DNA of 64,000 bases. Source: Antedon bifida (lineage: Eukaryota > Echinodermata > Crinoidea > Comatulida > Antedonidae). The notes beneath the pieces are model-generated. The model was not told the origin of the DNA and did not search any database. It was given only the letters and a program-made list of their open reading frames with translations. The DNA is taken from contig OY727098.1 in NCBI GenBank assembly GCA_963402885.1, forward strand, positions 1,116,001-1,180,000, written 5' to 3'. Numbering within the stretch: position 1 is the first letter of the stretch; each line of letters opens with the position of its first letter. Shown piece after piece: positions 39,164-51,200 of this stretch. The position numbers and the translations under genes were made by a program.

Positions 39164-40227
39164 GAAAAGTTACGTGATGCAGCGTTAGGCCTACATGTAA
39201 TAAATTATTGTATCTTTTTTTTTTAATGTCATATTTAATTGAAATTGTATTTGGGAATTTGCCTATAATACAATTGTGTCTACTGTAGATACACCAGACA
39301 GGTATATAAAACGGAACTTCTAAATAACACCACAATAAATATTTAATCAGAATAAATTGTGTGAAAACCTCATCGATATTCTATTACTATGCCTATATGT
39401 ACACAATAAGGCCACTACATCACATTAACCGTATCACCATAACTCGGGCGCCGATGTACAGACAGGATACAATTTGTTTAATTTGTAGAGAATTACATTG
39501 ACTTACAACAGTCAACATGAGTCATAAAATGAATGAATTAAACAATACAATACTTGCTATGTTGGTCATACTGTACATAGATTACAGTGTTATTTGGTTT
39601 TCAAATAGCAATTTTCATAATAAATCTAGAAGGAGCTAAACGTTGGCAGACATTTAAATGGATAGTATATATTAGTCTTACCTGATAGTCACAACAGGAA
39701 CACAAAGAAACAATTAGGAGGCCTATCATTGGGATTTCAGTGCAGAAAACATGCAAACCTACCTACCATAAGAGAAAAACCCCAATTTAAATTAAACATA
39801 AAACAAAATACCTTTACCACATGATTTTAATAAAATATACAGAATATACAATGTCAAGTTTTGCTATTTTATTTGCCTATATGCGACTCCTTCAACCAAT
39901 GAAATATGATTTTCCAATTTAGTGGCGGCCATTTATTATTTTCGCCGAAAATCAATTGGTAGGTCCCAATAAAGCTTCCTTAAAATGTGTTGTTAAGCCA
40001 CCTGACTATTAGGCCATAGTTCCATTACGTAATTAGATGCGTAATACATGAACTTTCAGTAGTAAGTAAAGTACATACATGTGTACAAATACTTCTGTGA
40101 GTATTATGATTAGACTAATACATAACGTATTACTTAATTGCACGTAAGTATCACTGTTATTCCCCATTACAAGTAACTACAGCAGTTCAGTAAAACCATA
40201 ATTCATACGGTCATCAGAAATTTAAAA

Positions 40228-40300
40228 AAAAGACCTCTGATGAGATTCGAACACAGGCCAAAGGAAACATAGGAGGCTTGGGTGGACAGAACCACTGAAA
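40228..40300 (-). repeat. tRNA-like B-box fragment
   Basis: GATGAGATTCGAACACAGGC reads on the minus strand as a B-box-like GTTCGAATC. There is no credible tRNA fold. Confidence 0.3.
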
Positions 40301-40419
40301 TGAAATTGTATTTATCTTAAACAACTATAATAGATGTATTGTTGTTGTTAAAAACAACATACATAAGTAACATCAGTGCAATGTACCACAACTTCCACTA
40401 CGGTACATCAATTAATTTT

Positions 40420-40590
40420 ATTTCATCTTATTTATAGAGGGTGACCCTAAACAGCATATGCTGACAAACAAGGATTCAAGGGGCTCTCTTGATGAGTTAT
40501 ATGATAAGTGTCTGTTTACTAGTACACCGGGGTAACAGATACTTTTCTCGAAAGATGTACTAGGTTCTTAAAAGTGCACGAGTCTTTCAA
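40420..40590 (+). repeat. Short dispersed repeat I
   Basis: TTTATAGAGGGTGACCCTAA, CAGCATATGCTGACAAACAA, GGGGCTCTCTTGATGAGTTA and ACACCGGGGTAAC. This is the longest of the four copies. Confidence 0.7.
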
Positions 40591-40793
40591 ACATCTTGAT
40601 ATAACTTCAGCTCTACTTTAAGGTAAAAAAAAGGAAAGCTTAAATTTGGTTTTGAGGGAACTTTAAAACCACAATTAAAGTATAAATAGATTTCTTCATC
40701 AGTACTTCTATGAACGTTGGACTCGTTGAGAGCATAAATATTTGATAATTTTTTGAAAAATTACAAGGAATGTACATGGAGTATTTACAATGA

Positions 40794-43700
40794 TCATAAT
40801 AGAATCCTATATTTCTCAGCCCTTGGAACTCTGTTGATAACAAGACGTCCATCGAAGCTAAGTGAAGCAAACAGCCATGGGTCAGCTGTTGACCATTCGG
40901 CAGCATACACACTGTCTTCATGCTCCTCATAAGTTGAAATAATATCATCTTGGACCGGTTCTAATGGTTTCCTAAATAAAAAAAAGGGAGAATTTATTAC
41001 GTTTTTTATTTGTTTACAGATATTCTAAAGCTCTGTCTACACTATCAAATTTTATGTGGCAAAAAAATGTGATGTGCCCATATATGGACATGATGTCATA
41101 TCACTACTATATTTGGGCACATCACACATTTTTTGTCAATCTAATTTGATAGTGTAGACAGAGCTTAAGATTTACATTTTCTGATCTGATCTCATATTTT
41201 CAATGTGCACATAGGTCTGTAAAGCTCTGTAAATATGGTAGTGATATGACGTCATCATTTCCATATATGAGCACATCACATCTTTTGTCACATAAAGTGT
41301 GATAGTGTAGATAGAGTTTACAGAGTAATCGATAGAGTACACATACACCCAAAACTGAGGGCAGTGTTTGAAATACAACAGGGCCAAAGGAAATCTATAT
41401 ATTGTTTACAACCTGGGTTTAAATAAGTAACAACTTTATCTGTATTCTATATTTTAATCTGTAAATAAATTTATTAATTATATTAAAACGTTTTATAATT
41501 ATCTGTTGTAATAATGATGTGTTGTAATGTATGATTTAGGTCACTTTTGGAATGTTTCTTTTTTATTGTACATTTATACTGTCTTTGTTTTTTTAGACGA
41601 ATAAATAAAATGTTTATACGTAACAAACAAACCTAATAAATAAAATCAGAAACAAATTAATTATTATTTTATGTATAATATTTGATATCAATACCTGTTG
41701 CTGTCTTCTATATCACTATCATCATCATCTTCTTCATGATGACCAAATGGTTCAGACGAAATTGATGAGACATTGTTAAGAGTAACTCTACTATCACTAC
41801 TGGACGTCAGCACCAACTGATCATGGAAATGATTGTATCGTACGCTCCACACCCTGAATATAGTTAATATATAAAACACAAAATATAATTGGTGCGACAA
41901 CAATTTGAAGCTTTATAGAATTTATTTTTATTTAACCTCATTTATAAAAGGTGACCCTAAATAGCGTATGCTGGCAATCAAGGGGCCCTCATGATGACTT
42001 ATGATATGTGGCTGGACTTGTACACAGCGAGGAAAGATATCATATGGAAAATGAAAAGAGGTATCTGAAACGAAAATCAGCCACTGCATCTCACACAGAC
42101 TCACAGGATAACTGATGACATTTTCTCCAATGTTGTCTCCATAGTCTATTTTGACTGAAGGATGCATGATGATGAGTACACAATTACATGAAAACTATGA
42201 TAATACAATTGTGAAGGAAATTGCAATTATTAATTCACATCACATCACTAACCAATGAGAATGATCGGTGAGAGTCTTAACAGATTCACTCGTATTCCTT
42301 GTGTCCCAGAACTGAACTTTACAATCATCGCCACAACTTGCCAGGTAATACTGTTTATTAGGATTAAAGTCTACATCACGTACAAGCTGACTGTGTGCAT
42401 TCTCAATAGTGTACACTTCCCTAGAAAACAGACACATTTTTATAGAAATATTGCATTAATGAAGATAGTAACAATACAGAGTTAAAGATGCATTGTCCCC
42501 CAAAAAACATGAAAAATGAAGATTAATTAAATTAGACTTTGAATAGGTTATTTTGTAGTTTTAATAAAGTTCCGTAGAAAAAAACCCAAAAAAAACAAAT
42601 GTTTTCACATATAAAATAACATAATAAATGGTTAAATTCAACCAAAAATCCATTGGCTGGCAGCCAATTTGACCTTCTTTTGCTTTAAATTACAGTTATT
42701 TCAGGTAAATAAATTTTGTTTATATCAAATTTTTTGTCAAAATGGATAACTATTATGTGACATTAAAATGGCATATTCAACAACAAAAATTGTAAACATT
42801 ATTTTTCAGGGGGACAATACTAATCAACGTCTGCATATTATAGATTTTCCTGCTGCTCTGAAAATATTCACTATATAATGGGCTCCTCTTGTAAATGTCA
42901 AAAAACATGGACATTAAAATACATACTGCATTGTTCTAAGATCCCATCCTCTGATTGTAGTGTCATTTGCTGTTGCTATTTGAACATTGTTATGATGAGG
43001 ATTCCAACTTCCACAGGTAAACTTTGGATGACCTCTAACCTCTAATGTGGCAGAGTTACTGATCTGAAAAAATGAGTGATTCTATTTGAAGAAGGTGTAC
43101 AGAGCTTGTTTCTAGTGAAAATCTAAACATTTAAAGCATGTTATCCTTGCCAGTAGTAACAGGCCTTTTAAGATTAAAATTCATTTTGTACTAGTAATTA
43201 TTTTGTTTGCAGTAAAAGAGAATAGAATACATACCCTAGCTTGAGATGAGCTAGCTTGCAAGTCCCATTGAAGAATATTATTTTCTGATAATGTTAACAT
43301 TTTACTTCCATCTGCTTGAGGCTCCCACATCGTGCTAAAAATAATATTTACACCTTTTTAGTATTTTTTAAATACTAATTTTATACCACAGAGCAAATAA
43401 TTTATTAACAGCTCAGAGATGCTAATGTTGTCATAATCTTATAAATTGTAACTATGCAATGGCTCCTCCCATATAAATAAAAATGTAGCTTCATCTTTTT
43501 TTATAATTATAACATTAATACTGTACACAAAAACAACATGTGGCAATCAATCAATTTAAAACAATTTGAAAAAAATCAAGTTATCAAAAGAATGTCTGTC
43601 TATCATATTGATGTATTGTCTTAATAAGCTCTGTCTACACTATCAAACTAGTTTAACAAAAAAAGTGTGATGTGCTCAAATATGGTAGGTAGTGATGTGC

Positions 43701-46335
43701 CCAAATATGGTAACGGTATGACATCACCGTGTCCATATATGGGCATATCACATTTTTTTGTCACATAAAGTTTGATAGTGTAGACAGAGCTTTAGTGTAT
43801 GTATGTCTTCTAAACTTACCAGACTATATTACCAAAATTTGCACTATCCAGGTTACAAAGGAGCTCTAAAGTAGGAGGACTTGAGCTTGAGTCACCATGG
43901 TCTTCAGCTCCACTGTCCAGCACATCATCTTCGCTAGGTATCCTCCACAATGAGGTCAATCTCTCTGTTTTGTTATCTACAGCTGTTTAAAAAGATAATT
44001 CAAATTATATATAAATCCAAAGGCAAATTACTGAACAAATGACAATGCTGTGGGTATCAGTGGCTGGATCTTAATGGAGATACAAAAAAACAAGCGAAAA
44101 GTTAAATCAAAACGATAAAGTAAAACAGCCAGAAAAGTTAACAGAGCTTTCGGGCAACACTAGCCCTTCATCAGTGCAAGTGAAGGAATTTGGATAACGC
44201 CATATAACGTCATATATATATAAATATTTTTTGGGGTTTTTTTTCCAAGGCTAGAGTGAATATTATAGGTTCATTTTGGTTTCCCTAGTCTTGATTGACA
44301 ATGTCAATTAGTCTTACATTCATCTGAATGATGGATGAAACTAAGCCAGGACTGTTTTAAAGCACCTTTGGTTGGTCCCATCATTGATCAAGGGCTTCTC
44401 TCATCCAGTGCCCACCTTAACCAAAGGAGAGGCATAAGCCAATACGTCTGAGGCAGATACTAGATGCAGGGGCTACCATAATAGTCAGCAGAGAGAGCCT
44501 GTATCAAAATGTTACACACAATCTGGCCATTGGCCACAAGTTGTAACATTACTACAGTATATTGTTTTTGAATAAAAGAATAACAACACGTGCGAGAAAA
44601 GTTTTACTTTTATTATAACATGTTGCCAGGATGTCCTTGTTTGCAGGATTTGATGCAATGTGCCATATTTCACCTTCTTTGTGCAAGTACACCGTCTTAT
44701 TTAGTTGGTTGTTTTCTTCATCAAAATCTAAAAGATGAACCTAAAAAGACAAGTCCACCGAGTCAGCCCACCTCATCCGAATCTCAGCAATTTAAGAAGA
44801 AAATATGAAGATGCCATGTAAACAATATCATCTAATATATTCAAATAAGGGTGTGTAGAAAGCGACGACCTCGAATTGGACGACCCCAACGACCCGGGCG
44901 ACCTCGAATTGGACGACCTAGAATTGGACGACCCATAACACGAAACCGACGACCCCTCTAGCCTAGCCTAGCCTAGGCCTAAGTGTGGTATAACATCCCG
45001 AAGGCGAACATAGCCAAAGATCTTTAAACCATACCTTATATAATACTCGCAAGCAATTGCAATTGATTGAAAAAAGAAAAATCAAAACAGAAATATCGCC
45101 ATTTGATACTGAATGTGTCGACACGAACAAACGAACAGATATGGAACGCCAGGAGTGCATCATTAAAACTGCATTCGACTCGATTAGCACACGAAATATC
45201 ATAAACATGGTAAACCAGGTCAAAACGGCCCCTTTTTCAGCGGCGGGTAAGTTTTGACCATATACAATGCATATGTGAAATGTATTGTAAAGCTTTCTTA
45301 TGGCCCTCCCCATGCACATGTTCGCAACACGCTGCTTGGTAGGCCTATAGTGTTCGTTATAAGAAGACGAGATGTAATTATACGTCCATGGTTTAACCAT
45401 GTAATGTATAATATTTATTTCTTTTTAATTTATATTTATGTCGAATGCAGTTTTAATGATGCACTCTTGGCGTTCCATATCTGTTCGTTTGTTCGTGTCG
45501 ACACATTCAGTATCAAATGGCGATATTTCTGTATTTTTTCAATCAATTGCTTGCTTGCGAGTATTATGTAAGATGGTTTAAAGATCTTTGGCTATGTTCG
45601 GCTTCGGGATGTTATACCACGGCTAGGCTAGGCTAGGCTATAGGGGTCGTCGGTTTCGTGTTAATGGGTCGTCCAATTCTAGGTCGTCCAATTCGAGGTC
45701 GCCCGGGTCGTTGGGGTCGTCCAATTCGAGGTCGTCGCTTTCTACACACCCATTCAAATAAACGCCCCCGCTTTGAATAAACACTTCACCACATGTACAT
45801 ACTGTATACATAATATTGTATTACAACACATTTCTATTTCCACTCCTCCCCCATAAAGAACCTTCCTGAACGCCCTGGGGTATTTGGAAGAAAACAGATT
45901 GATTGTTCCACATATCATGTCCAGAAGTACGATAGCCTAGCTACTTCATTACATACCACCTTTTGATAACATAAAAGTCCATTCTATTCTATTTACCTAC
46001 CTGATTATCAAATTTCAGGGACTGAGTTCCTACTAGAAATCGGATGGCTTCAGATTCTGCTACTTGAGCCGTTAATGTTCTGGCCTATGTATGAGAACAA
46101 TGATGATAAATTATAATTTAAATAGTAGATTAGAGGCTTCTAGCCTAGTAGTGCAAGGCCCTAGGCCTACTTAGCATGGGCCAACTACGGTAAGAATCGC
46201 CGATGGCAACAGTCGATTCAGCCTCTAACATAATACTATAGCATAGCCTCCAAGACCCATAGGCCTAGCTAAAACTCATCCATTGGCAATTACCTGAAAT
46301 TCAAGTCCATAAATAACAGGAGCATCGTCTTCCAT
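40794..46335 (-). CDS. EIPR1: EARP and GARP complex-interacting protein 1 (TSSC1-like WD-repeat protein), complete
   Basis: WD40 beta-propeller protein that in animals binds the EARP and GARP tethering complexes in endosome recycling and dense-core vesicle traffic. Nine exons in transcription order: 46335-46294, 46084-46001, 44740-44608, 43982-43820, 43334-43235, 43063-42927, 42420-42253, 41853-41695 and 40971-40794. They join in phase to 1164 nt, 387 aa, the same length as the human protein. The N-terminus [14 protein letters not shown] and the WD segment [20 protein letters not shown] followed by FWDTRN are close to the vertebrate sequence. An acidic loop ([13 protein letters not shown]) sits between blades, as in the family, and the end is KYRILL before TGA. 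Intron 2 carries the fold-back element (44849-45751); other introns carry elements A, C and I. The start is the only ATG that preserves the conserved N-terminus. Confidence 0.96.
41035..41168. repeat. Palindromic element A, EIPR1 intron 8
   Basis: CTAAAGCTCTGTCTACACTA to TTGATAGTGTAGACAGAGCT and TAA, full length. Confidence 0.88.
41219..41320. repeat. Palindromic element A, deleted copy, EIPR1 intron 8
   Basis: AAAGCTCTG jumps directly to TAAATATGGTAGTGATATGA. The right arm is GTGATAGTGTAGATAGAGTT. About 40 bp of the left arm is missing. Confidence 0.82.
41927..42035 (+). repeat. Short dispersed repeat I, EIPR1 intron 7
   Basis: TTTATTTAACCTCATTTATA, AAGGTGACCCTAAATAGCGT and AATCAAGGGGCCCTCATGAT. 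Confidence 0.65.
42482..42820. repeat. Palindromic element C, EIPR1 intron 6
   Basis: TTAAAGATGCATTGTCCCCC to CAGGGGGACAATAC. It has the same CCATTGGCTGGCAGCCAATT interior as 36505. The last few bases of the right arm are missing. Confidence 0.85.
43624..43794. repeat. Palindromic element A, EIPR1 intron 4
   Basis: TAAGCTCTGTCTACACTATC to TTGATAGTGTAGACAGAGCT. The middle has a short duplication of TATGGTAG. Confidence 0.88.
44839..44848. repeat. Target site duplication, left
   Basis: ATTCAAATAA, identical to 45752-45761 on the other side of the fold-back element. Confidence 0.92.
44849..45751. mobile_element. 903-bp fold-back element with 10-bp target duplication, Mutator-like
   Basis: Left arm 44849-45179 and right arm 45440-45751 are reverse complements along almost their whole length, separated by a roughly 260-bp loop. 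The outer ends are GGGTGTGTAGAAAGCGACGA and its complement. The element is flanked on both sides by ATTCAAATAA (44839-44848 and 45752-45761), a perfect 10-bp duplication. The outer 90 bp of each arm repeats CGAATTGGACGACC-type blocks, followed by CTAGCCTAGCC. Long arms and a 9-11 bp duplication are typical of non-autonomous Mutator-like elements; no transposase is encoded. It lies in EIPR1 intron 2. Confidence 0.92.
45752..45761. repeat. Target site duplication, right
   Basis: ATTCAAATAA, identical to 44839-44848. Confidence 0.92.
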
Positions 46336-47282
46336 TTTATATACCAGGTTAAGCCCCAACTTACTTATTAATCTCAAATAAGATCGATTTTTGCATTAGA
46401 TTAGGCCTATAATACATTTGTGGGCAGAGAAAATGTGTATTGTAGGACTGTCTCTTGCGGAATGTAACGGAAGACTAACGCCCTCTTGCGATGGTGTAGT
46501 TGCATGTACTTTACTGCCCTGGTTGATCAATATTTTTATTGGAAAAAGTTTTAAAAATGTAATTTGCAAAGTTGAACTGAAGGATTAATGCTTCTATATT
46601 GAATTGACAAATATCGATTAACCATTCCCTCAGAAATAAATAATAAGTGTGAAAACGAGTGAAATCTAGCAACAAAAGTAATTTATTTTATCGTATGTCA
46701 TAATAATATCACATGCTTTTATCATCATATAACAAATATAATATACAGAGTGTTGTATTGGATGGTTATTTACAATTTGTGCATTATATTGTGTGTTTGT
46801 GTGACCAAGGTCATGTATAATACTCATGTCAGATATTACTAGTAGTAGATACAACAAAGTCTGAATTTTAACAAAACTATATTCTTTTAACATTCTTACA
46901 CGAGTATGGAAAGGTAATCTGGTTTTTGAGGATATAAATCATTGTATAGAACACAAAGGTAAATAATGCATGTACAGCACCAATATCTAGCATTTTATTC
47001 TATAATATACTTTTTGTAATTTCTTCTTAATATTAAAACAACCTTTATACAACCATACATGTATTACATTGTTATAAAATCTCAAGTTATTCTTAATATC
47101 ATTTAAAACTTTTTTTACAATCCTACATATCCTATAATTAAGTACAATCAAGTGATGCATTGAAGTATCTCATGATCAGCAGCAATAAGAAAAGAATCCT
47201 ATTACTTTAAAAATGTCAATGCACTGCTTTATCTTATTAGAATGGATTTTTTTTAAAGCAAGAAATGTTTAAAACCCTTATG

Positions 47283-47385
47283 TAGGTCACTCTCTGTACT
47301 GTTGGTATTTGTCGCAGCCAGATATAAGATCAAAGGACTGTTATGAGTTCCTATCTTGGCAAACGATTGCCTTGCTCCAATAAAG
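47283..47385 (-). repeat. Repeat M, copy 1
   Basis: The minus strand reads CAAGATAGGAACTCATAACA then GTCCTTTGATCTTATATCTG and GCTGCGACAAATACCAACAG. It matches 60170-60265 on the plus strand. Confidence 0.8.
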
Positions 47386-47835
47386 ACAAGACAATAGTTT
47401 CTATCACCAATTAATTTACCTGAGAGTTAGCTATATTGTCTAGTCTTTCTGTTTTTAAAGCATAAATTAGTAAAAGTAAATATTTTAGCACCATAAATAT
47501 ACAAAGTAAAGCAACATGGCAGTAAATTAAGTTTCCTAGAAATAATGCCTGTTCATCGTTTATGTTTAAAAATAAGAATATTTTAAGGTATTTTAAATAC
47601 ACCCTGAGAAAAATATGGTCGCGTTATCACGTCTTTATGGCTAGAAGGGCCGTGCCATAAAGTAACACTTGGTAGTTTAAAAAAAAAGGAATTCTCACAA
47701 ATGACCAACCAAAAAGAAACTAAACTACTTTCAAACACAGTTATAATTCTATGGAGCTTGCTAACTGGTTCTGTTAAATAATATTTTATAGGTTTGTCAT
47801 TTCTATACAAACTGTAATCAATGCATAGAGCTCTT

Positions 47836-48095
47836 GCAGTGGCGTAAAACAGTGGGTAAAGGCCCCTGGTTTATCACTCTTAAGGGACCCTCCAATGCTG
47901 GGGAGTTGCATTGGACTGCTCATGCTCTGGGGCCTCTTAAGCTCTGGGGCCTCTTAAGCTCTGGGCCTCTTAAGCTCCGAGGTCTCTTAAGCTCTGGGCC
48001 TCTTAAGCTCCGAGGTCTCTTAAGCTCTGGGGCCTCTTAAGCTCTGGGGCCTGTTAAGCTCTGGGGCCCCTTAAGCTCTGGGGCCCTGGGTTTAT
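47836..48095 (+). repeat. Dispersed repeat H with internal tandem expansion
   Basis: Starts CAGTGGCGTAAAACAGTGGG and GGCCCCTGG, then from about 47926 becomes a tandem array of roughly 16-19 bp units of the type CTTAAGCTCTGGGGCCT, about nine copies, ending CCCTGGGTTTATTATTG. It lies 120 bp beyond the UCKL1 stop codon. Confidence 0.8.
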
Positions 48096-48215
48096 TATTG
48101 ACAGGTTCCATTCAAATTGTCACCAGTGTTCACTCCTACTGCTTAGCTACCTTAATGGCCGAGTCAACTATACATGACAACATTATTGAGTCAACAGTTC
48201 ACAATATTTCTAGGC

Positions 48216-51200
48216 TCATACAACATCTGTTCCAAAATACCTATTTCCAAAATTACCTAGAGAAAAAAAATAGTGTTAGATATAGATTTTAGGAACGATA
48301 AAACCATTGTTTGTCGCATAAAGTTTGATAGTGTAGACAGAGCTTAAAGCATACAAACAAATCTATTGCTTGGTTATAGATGCTTGCCTGACCAATGCAC
48401 TTTTAAACAGGACACTTTATATTGACAATGTTTAGTATATCTATATAAATGCATTGAGTACATACCAATACCAGGGATAATGTGGAAGTTCTCATTGACT
48501 TCTTTATCAACTGCTGTTGTGACTATTTTCACCTTTGGAAATGCATATGCAACAGTATGCACACCTGGGGTAAAGGGAATATATGTAAAGTAAATCATCT
48601 AATATACAATAAAACGCAAAAGAATTTATATATTAAAGGGAAGATTTAAGTAGTGGGTTCATTAAGAAACAAAAAACATTTCTAAAAATTCCAGTAAACT
48701 CACATTAATTTATAATCAAAATAATAGTAGGTTTATTATACCTGAATATCAAAGTTTATATTAAAACTGCAAACTGAACATAAAGAAAGGTGAAATTAAA
48801 AATACCTGATTCGGCCATCAGTAATGATACAAGCATTATATTCTGTTCCGCGACATCATGATCCTAAAAACGAAAGAGTAAATTATTTTTTATCATACAA
48901 GATTAACCAATCCAATGGCAAGGATACACTTAGTGTGATATAAAATGTATTAAACAGAATTCCAAATGCAACATCTATCTATGGGATGCAATCACAGGGC
49001 ATTGTATATCTATCTATGGGGTGCAATCACAGGGCATTGTACATCTATCTATGGGATGCAATCACAGGGCATTGTACATCTATATTATATGGGGTGCAAT
49101 CACAGGGCATTGTATATCTATCTATGGGATGCAATCACAGGGCATTGTATATCTATCTATGGGGTGCAATCACAGGGCATTGTACATCTATCTATGGGGT
49201 GCAATCACAGGGCATTGTATATCTATCTATGGGATGCAATCACAGGGCATTGTACATCTATCTATGGGGTGCAATCACAGGGCATTGTACATCTATCTAT
49301 GGGGTGCAATAACAGGGCATTGTATATCTATCTATGGGGTGCAATCACAGGGCATTGTACATCTATCTATGGGGTGCAATCACAGGGCATTGTACATCTA
49401 TCTATGGGGTGCAATCACAGGGCATTGTACATCTATCTATGGGATGCAATCACAGGGCATTGTATATCTATCTATGGGGTGCAATAACAGGGCATTGTAT
49501 ATCTATCTATGGGGTGCAATCACAGGGCATTGTATATCTATCTATGGGGTGCAATCACAGGGCATTGTATATAAATGTACAGTAACTGCAGCGATATGGC
49601 CATCATACTAAACCAAGTACTAACTTTCAGTTGAGAACGTTTATGATCAAATTTTCTGCGGCAAATAAACTACCTTTTATCTAACCAACTTGTGTACAAG
49701 TTAACGGTATATGGACATGATCCGACATGTTACTAAACATTAAGAGTGCTTGTCACCAAAAATCAGACATATTCGTAATTTAGTGGCAAAGGTCAAAATT
49801 TCGAATTGGCTCATATTTTGCACATTGGTAGACCTTGATGTAAGTAAACCTGATGTGTAGTTTGTTTGGTAAAATATCGCTTAGTTTTCGAGAAAATCGA
49901 AAAATAACGATTTTCGGCCAATTTTGTTAATTTTTGGTGTATAATTTACATTAAGTTTAACAGCCTCTGGAAGCCAAACGTAGCTACCTAGCGTTTAAAT
50001 ATTTTACACTTATGTTAACTAGCATCTTGACAATAATTAAGTAAAGTTTCAAAAAATTTGATGAAATTCTAAGATTTTTACTAATTAATTACTAATTAGC
50101 ATATATAAAACTCTTAAAAAGTAGGGTAAAAACAAACGCGTTTTTTTTCATGTGCGACGAATTTTTTTTTAATAAAAAAATCATCAATCTAAAGTTTAGA
50201 TACTAATATTTATGAATCAAGTAAAAAAAATTTGGGGAAACTTATTTGCGCTCCGCGCCAGAGCCACAAATTTGTAAGAAATTCAAAGATTTTATCTGTC
50301 GGCAAGATCAATCGGATGTACCTATTGTTCTCTATTTACATATTTAAGGTAAATTTTACTATGAGAAACAAACTTTAAAGGTAAACTGAAAGGTCCTGAA
50401 TAATTTGGATTTACGTTTTAATATAAACACAAACTAAAAATAAATTTCTAGTAAAATTTAAACGACTAACCCATGATGAAATTAAGCAATTACTATCTGA
50501 GCTCAACATTATAACTCGCTTAGCTTCATCAAGCCTGTTATGTTTTCCACAAGGTGAATTTATTCTCGCGAATTGAACATTTTTTGCATGCGCAGTTTAT
50601 TTTTATCAACAACGTGTTCCATTGGGCGTGCGCGTATACGCGAAAATGTTTGATTTGCGCGAATAATTTCGCCTAGTGGAAAACAGGCTTTACAACATAA
50701 TTTTCTTATCTTCTCATATAGGGAGTTTTCGCACGAGCACGTTAACGCTATTTTCCAAGCTCCGCCCACTTTGTAAACAACTTGATCTGTGCGTGCGCAA
50801 GCATTACGAAAAACTTTAGTTACGTGCGTCGAGAACCTTATTTCTGAAAAATAGCGTCAATGAAAAACGTTAACCAAAACATGATTAAACATGCCTGGCT
50901 AGGCTTAGTCTCTAAACCCAAGGTATTCCGTGATTTGTGTCAATACTTGTGGCGTATGTTGCGTGCGCTACACATGTGTTACGTTCTACACTTCCCGTCG
51001 AAGCGCGAAATCAGTACAGAAAAGCAAGTACGTTAACGCAAATGTTCGCTGAACTCTGTTGTTATGCAAATGAGTAGAATGGTGACAACCGTTAACGTTC
51101 ATGTGCTCGTGCGAAATTTCCTAATAATTCGTGGCCTAAACAATAAATTATTGTTTTACCATTGTTTCACCCCTTCGCTTTATTAAAAATTTACAGAACG

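Larger units (their letters stand above)
35372..40793. other. Intergenic TPMT to EIPR1: 3' ends of two convergent genes plus repeats
   Basis: Contains the TPMT 3' UTR and downstream AT-rich sequence, elements F (36054), C (36505), E (37113) and two A copies (38753, 39021), a roughly 165-bp tandem array (37517-38345), a tRNA-like fragment (40228) and repeat I (40420). I saw no coding exon. TPMT and EIPR1 are convergent across this gap. Confidence 0.6.
46336..48215. other. Space between EIPR1 start and UCKL1 stop
   Basis: About 1.9 kb. The right part of 46336-46560 should contain the EIPR1 promoter (minus strand), but no distinct core element is visible. The remainder is AT-rich and holds repeat M (47283-47385) and dispersed repeat H with its tandem expansion (47836-48095). 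UCKL1's 3' UTR must extend leftwards into this stretch. Confidence 0.55.

Noticed and set aside
41928..42167. Extra EIPR1 exon between exons 7 and 8
   Set aside because: The open frame falls on dispersed repeat I, and exons 7 and 8 already join in phase with the conserved HSHWVW junction.
44963..45571. Overlapping open frames of 66-145 residues on both strands
   Set aside because: They lie in the arms and loop of the fold-back element. One is kept only as a possible captured fragment under findings.
48966..49580. CRISPR-like array
   Set aside because: Units are contiguous with no unique spacers, and the sequence is a eukaryotic intron.
48966..49611. Several overlapping open frames of 83-196 residues
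   Set aside because: All arise from one 35-bp minisatellite unit without stop codons and show the same peptide in shifted registers.
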